In this document: positions 61,294 to 64,000 of the stretch, in pieces
Position numbering within the stretch: the stretch's first letter is position 1
How the letters are laid out: each line of letters opens with the position of its first letter
Origin: Malassezia japonica
Lineage: Eukaryota > Basidiomycota > Malasseziomycetes > Malasseziales > Malasseziaceae
Assembly (NCBI RefSeq): GCF_029542785.1
Contig: NC_083372.1
Span: 124,001 to 188,000, forward strand
Direction: 5' to 3'
Length of the DNA stretch: 64,000 nucleotides
Translations under genes and position numbers: made by a program
The notes under the pieces: generated by a model
Told to the model about the DNA's origin: nothing
Seen by the model: the letters and a program-made list of their open reading frames with translations, nothing else
The model's database searches: none

Positions 61294-62653
61294 CTATGAC
61301 GGCGGCCATTTCCAGACGTTGGCTACGAATCGCGCCATGTCGCTGCTGGGGATTGCCTCGCTGCGTTTCACCACAGGGTGATTCATCAGCACACGGGGAG
61401 GGGGGCGTACAGTTCCATCGCGCACCAGGCAGCGATCGAGGAAGTCGCGCAGCGCTCGGCTCCACTTGATATTTTGAGCCTCATTGTCTTCCAGTTTCGG
61501 CAGGGGGGCTTGGAGAAGGTAGGTCATTAGTTCAATAGGGCCCAGGGGCGCGTCGCTTTCCGAGGCAAACGGGAAGCGGTTCATGGCCAGCTCGAGAATC
61601 GTAACACCGAGCGACCAGACATCAGACGTAACAGTGTAGGGGTGGCCGAGGATGCGCTCGGGGGCCATATAAGTGCTCGTGCCGGTAAAGGTGCCGGCAA
61701 CGCTGTCAATCAGCTCGCCAGATACGCCAAAGTCACAGAGCTTGACAAAGCCCGAGCGAGTGACGAGGATGTTTGAGGGCTTCACATCACGGTGGATAAT
61801 GCGCCGCTCGTGCAGATACTCGAGGCCGTGGATGATCGATCCAGCGAGCTTCACGAGCACTTTTTCTCCGATACGCCCACCGCGGGCCTTGACTCGACGG
61901 TAGATCGTATCCATACTACCCGCCTCACAGAACTCCATGCAGATGGTAATCGTGGCATTCTCCGGCTCAAAGAATGCGCCATAGTACTCCACAATGTACT
62001 CGCTCCGGCAAGTTTGGTTCACATTCAGCTCGCGGAGGAGCTGGCGATGGATGGTAGGATCGGGCGACGTCGCAATGGTCTGGATGAGAAGCAAGACGTA
62101 CCTTGCGAGCCACAATCAGGCCTGTGCTCTTAACACGCGCTTTGGCGACCTCGCCACTCGCGCCTTCGCCCAGCGATTCGAGCACCTCCAAGTTCCCTTC
62201 GAGGACCATCGGCTCAGAACGCGAGTAACCAGGCTCAGACGCCGAGGTGCGCATTTCCGGTGCGTCTGTATGGCAAAAGTAGTTGTTCGAGTTCCACGAT
62301 GCACGCTTGTTAGGCGACGTATCGCTCGAACTCAGGTCGCTGGCTTCCAAAGAGCTCAGCGAGAGGCGGTTCGGACCGCCGTTGCTCTCACGAGCGTCAT
62401 CAGGAATATGCATTCGCTGCACAACGCGCTGAAGTTCGTCCATATAGTCTCCAGGATTCTCATTCAGCGCCTCCTGTGAACGGAAAGGCATAATGGTCGC
62501 GTCATCGGTGCGTGTCTCGTTACGCTCGCACGAATGTTCACGCTCCTGGTTGGGAGATGAGACTGGTTTAGCATGGAAAAACGTACTCATAGGAAGTGAC
62601 AGCTTCGGCCTCCCGGGGCGCGCGGGCCGCTTCGGTGGGATTAGCGACGCCAT
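61294..62653 (-). CDS. MKK1: MAP kinase kinase, cell-wall integrity type (Mkk1/2-like)
   Basis: Dual-specificity kinase of 445 residues. Exons 62102-62653 and 61294-62079 join over a 22-nt intron (62080-62101, phase 0) placed directly after the ATP-anchoring Lys of GLIVARK. Kinase domain about 155-430: glycine loop LGEGASGEVAKA, catalytic IIHRDVKPSNIL, metal-binding LCDFGVSGEL, and an activation loop SVAGTFTGTSTYMAPERI. The stretch HPYTVTSDVWSLGVTILELA and the later PIELMTYLL favour the Mkk1/2 branch over Pbs2; the Ste7 branch is less likely. In that pathway it would act downstream of Rho1-Pkc1, where ROM2 also feeds in. The N-terminal 150 residues are Ser-rich and could hold MAPK docking sites. 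Confidence 0.88.
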
Positions 62654-63069
62654 CGCGCTGCGCCGTTCAGCTCCAACGAGATGGCCGAGTCCAGCCGGGG
62701 TTGTGGAGGTTCGGCCCGAGCAGTGAGATCAGCGCGTAGACTTTCAGCACGTGGTACCATGTGGAATGCAAGTATCTTATTACGGGCACTGCCAACAATT
62801 TCAGGCCCTCTATGTCATTTCTGCAGGGGATGAGGTAGAGGGTGTAAATAGCCCGCGGGGCACGGTCAAAAGAACCACCGATCTTCTCGACTGAGAGGGG
62901 ACGCAGGGCTGCGATGTTGACACCACCTGGCTTGGCCCGTGCATTTATGCACCTTCCTAATCCTTTTTTGTCGCCACAAGCACTTACATGCCTAAAAAAA
63001 CCTGTGCTTTGTATATCAGCTTGTTTTCTATACATAGAATATGTATCACACATCCCCCCTTTGTTTTCA
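62654..63069. other. Intergenic region MKK promoter / permease 3' end
   Basis: A 416-bp spacer, AT-richer between about 62960 and 63070. It must hold the MKK promoter and the permease 3' UTR. The part next to the permease stop is pyrimidine-rich. I found no RNA gene or repeat. Confidence 0.5.
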
Positions 63070-64000
63070 TTACAATGCGTTGCTTGCGCAGTCAAACACA
63101 CCACGGACGTTTCCAGCGTGGTAATCCAAAATAATGCTCTCGACCGATGCCTGGAGTCAGTAAAAACACGTACGTAGGTACCGGGGCCCAGGAAAAACAG
63201 GCCTGCGACAATGATCAAAATGTTTACAATGAAACCAACCCAGCCGCGAATACCGCGAACGGCATAGAAGCGCGGGCCGTATTCGGCGCGGCGCATGCGG
63301 AGGTACGCCACACCCCAGAAAATCCATCCGAAGAAGGAATCAAAGAGCGAGCTCATGAGCGACAGCAAATCCGAGAAGAACGGAATGATCTCAGCGATAA
63401 TGAAGGAAAAGACCCAGAGCACAGCGAGAATTGCAGTCCAGGTCGCCCAGCCCACCATCGTGTGGCTCGTCAGGTGCTTCGTGCCCTGGAACAGACGGAA
63501 CATGATAAAACGACCCGACACCGAGGCGTACAGCACACCTAGGAAAATTAGGGTCGGGACCATGAACGAAAAGGCAATTTTCTTTTGGACGTCGTCGCTG
63601 AGCGAGCCAAACGCGGGCGCAGTGTTGTACTGCGTTCCCGTGTATGCATAAATCACAGCGCCGACAACGCTGAAGACGATAATCTCACAGATCGTCACCA
63701 CCCAAATACACTTGCGGAATTCGTACGGGTCCTTCATCTCGGCGATGAAACTCGGCAGAGTAATTTGTCCAATGAACGTATAGGCAATGTTCAAGAATGC
63801 GTTCACACCCGACACAAACGTTGTGCCGACAGCCGGAATGATGAGGACGGTGGGATCGCCACCCATCTTGACACCGGCGGCCGTAACATGGTTCGGATCG
63901 GGATTGTATCCCGCCGGGTGGTCTTGAATACCAGCGAAAATGGTCGCAAGGAGCACACTGACAAAAGTAAAGACCGCCGAAGCAGTGCCCAGACGCGACA
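63070..64000 (-). CDS. Amino-acid permease, AAAP family (Mtr-like), 5' end beyond the window
   Basis: The visible C-terminal part is about 300 residues. Exons 63174-64000 (open to the right edge) and 63070-63150 join over a 23-nt intron (63151-63173, phase 0). Several helices are seen, with the family segment FVSGVNAFLNIAYTFIGQIT followed by PSFIAEMKDPYEFRK, then VVTICEIIVFSVVGAVIYAY. The short last exon gives ASVESIILDYHAG, continuing FLGPGTY, a pattern of Neurospora Mtr-type neutral amino-acid permeases. Ignoring the intron would give a wrong 130-residue tail running to 62667. Substrate is inferred only at family level. Confidence 0.88.

Noticed and set aside
62667..63150. C-terminal extension of the permease to 62667
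   Set aside because: It results from reading through a 23-nt intron. Splicing 63151-63173 gives the family C-terminus ending at 63070.
1..64000. Transposons, IS-like ends, CRISPR arrays, viral genes
   Set aside because: No transposase, reverse transcriptase, terminal repeat or spaced short repeat array is visible. The only tandem repeat is the in-frame one in Lon.

Overview
The window is nuclear DNA of a compact, GC-rich basidiomycete yeast. Gene content, very short spacers and tiny introns point to Ustilaginomycotina, most likely Malassezia or a close relative. The genus is an inference: no rRNA, mating locus or other diagnostic marker is present. I support 32 protein-coding genes, two of them cut by the window edges, and no tRNA, rRNA, transposon or CRISPR array.

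Layout. 1-10.7 kb: Rho1 GEF (ROM2), OPI1, NOP2, DNA polymerase delta (POL3). 10.8-20.4 kb: mitochondrial Lon with a tandem repeat inserted in its N domain, a universal-stress protein, a Ran-binding protein and a BEM3-type RhoGAP. 20.4-23.5 kb: CWC27, RKM5 and DUT1, packed head-to-tail behind BEM3 with 31-39 nt gaps. 23.6-28.0 kb: a divergent cytochrome P450 / UDP-glycosyltransferase pair around the longest spacer of the window (878 bp). 28.4-31.2 kb: PMP3 (56 codons split by five introns) and a triple-KH protein. 31.2-37.5 kb: UPF2, eIF2B-gamma, cardiolipin synthase and GatC, with two stop-to-stop junctions that have no spacer. 37.5-45.7 kb: MDL1, ARO1 and DUS2 on the minus strand, almost touching. 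45.8-51.5 kb: an unknown Pro-rich protein, SNRNP27, a complex I subunit, homocitrate synthase and a purine-cytosine permease. 51.6-64 kb: a five-TOG XMAP215 protein, a YTH reader, a SIS-domain protein, cytochrome c heme lyase, a cell-wall-type MAPKK and an amino-acid permease cut by the right edge.

The most striking signal is splicing. I reconstructed 37 coding-region introns by hand from reading frame and protein-family continuity. Twenty are exactly 22 nt and five are 23 nt. The 22-nt class always ends in CT-N-A-Y-NN-AG, so the branch-point A lies 5 nt from the 3' end. A few longer introns (25-40 nt) occur, and PMP3 alone carries introns of 50-115 nt. A retained 22-nt intron always shifts the frame. 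The NMD factor UPF2 and two spliceosome proteins (CWC27, SNRNP27) are encoded here and use such introns.

Other themes are extreme compaction (abutting convergent stops, same-strand overlap of MDL1 and GATC, a shared CATG for two divergent start codons) and a CACGTG palindrome repeatedly placed about 40-75 nt upstream of start codons. ROM2, BEM3, MKK and the KH protein could all touch Rho/cell-wall signalling, but they are not clustered.
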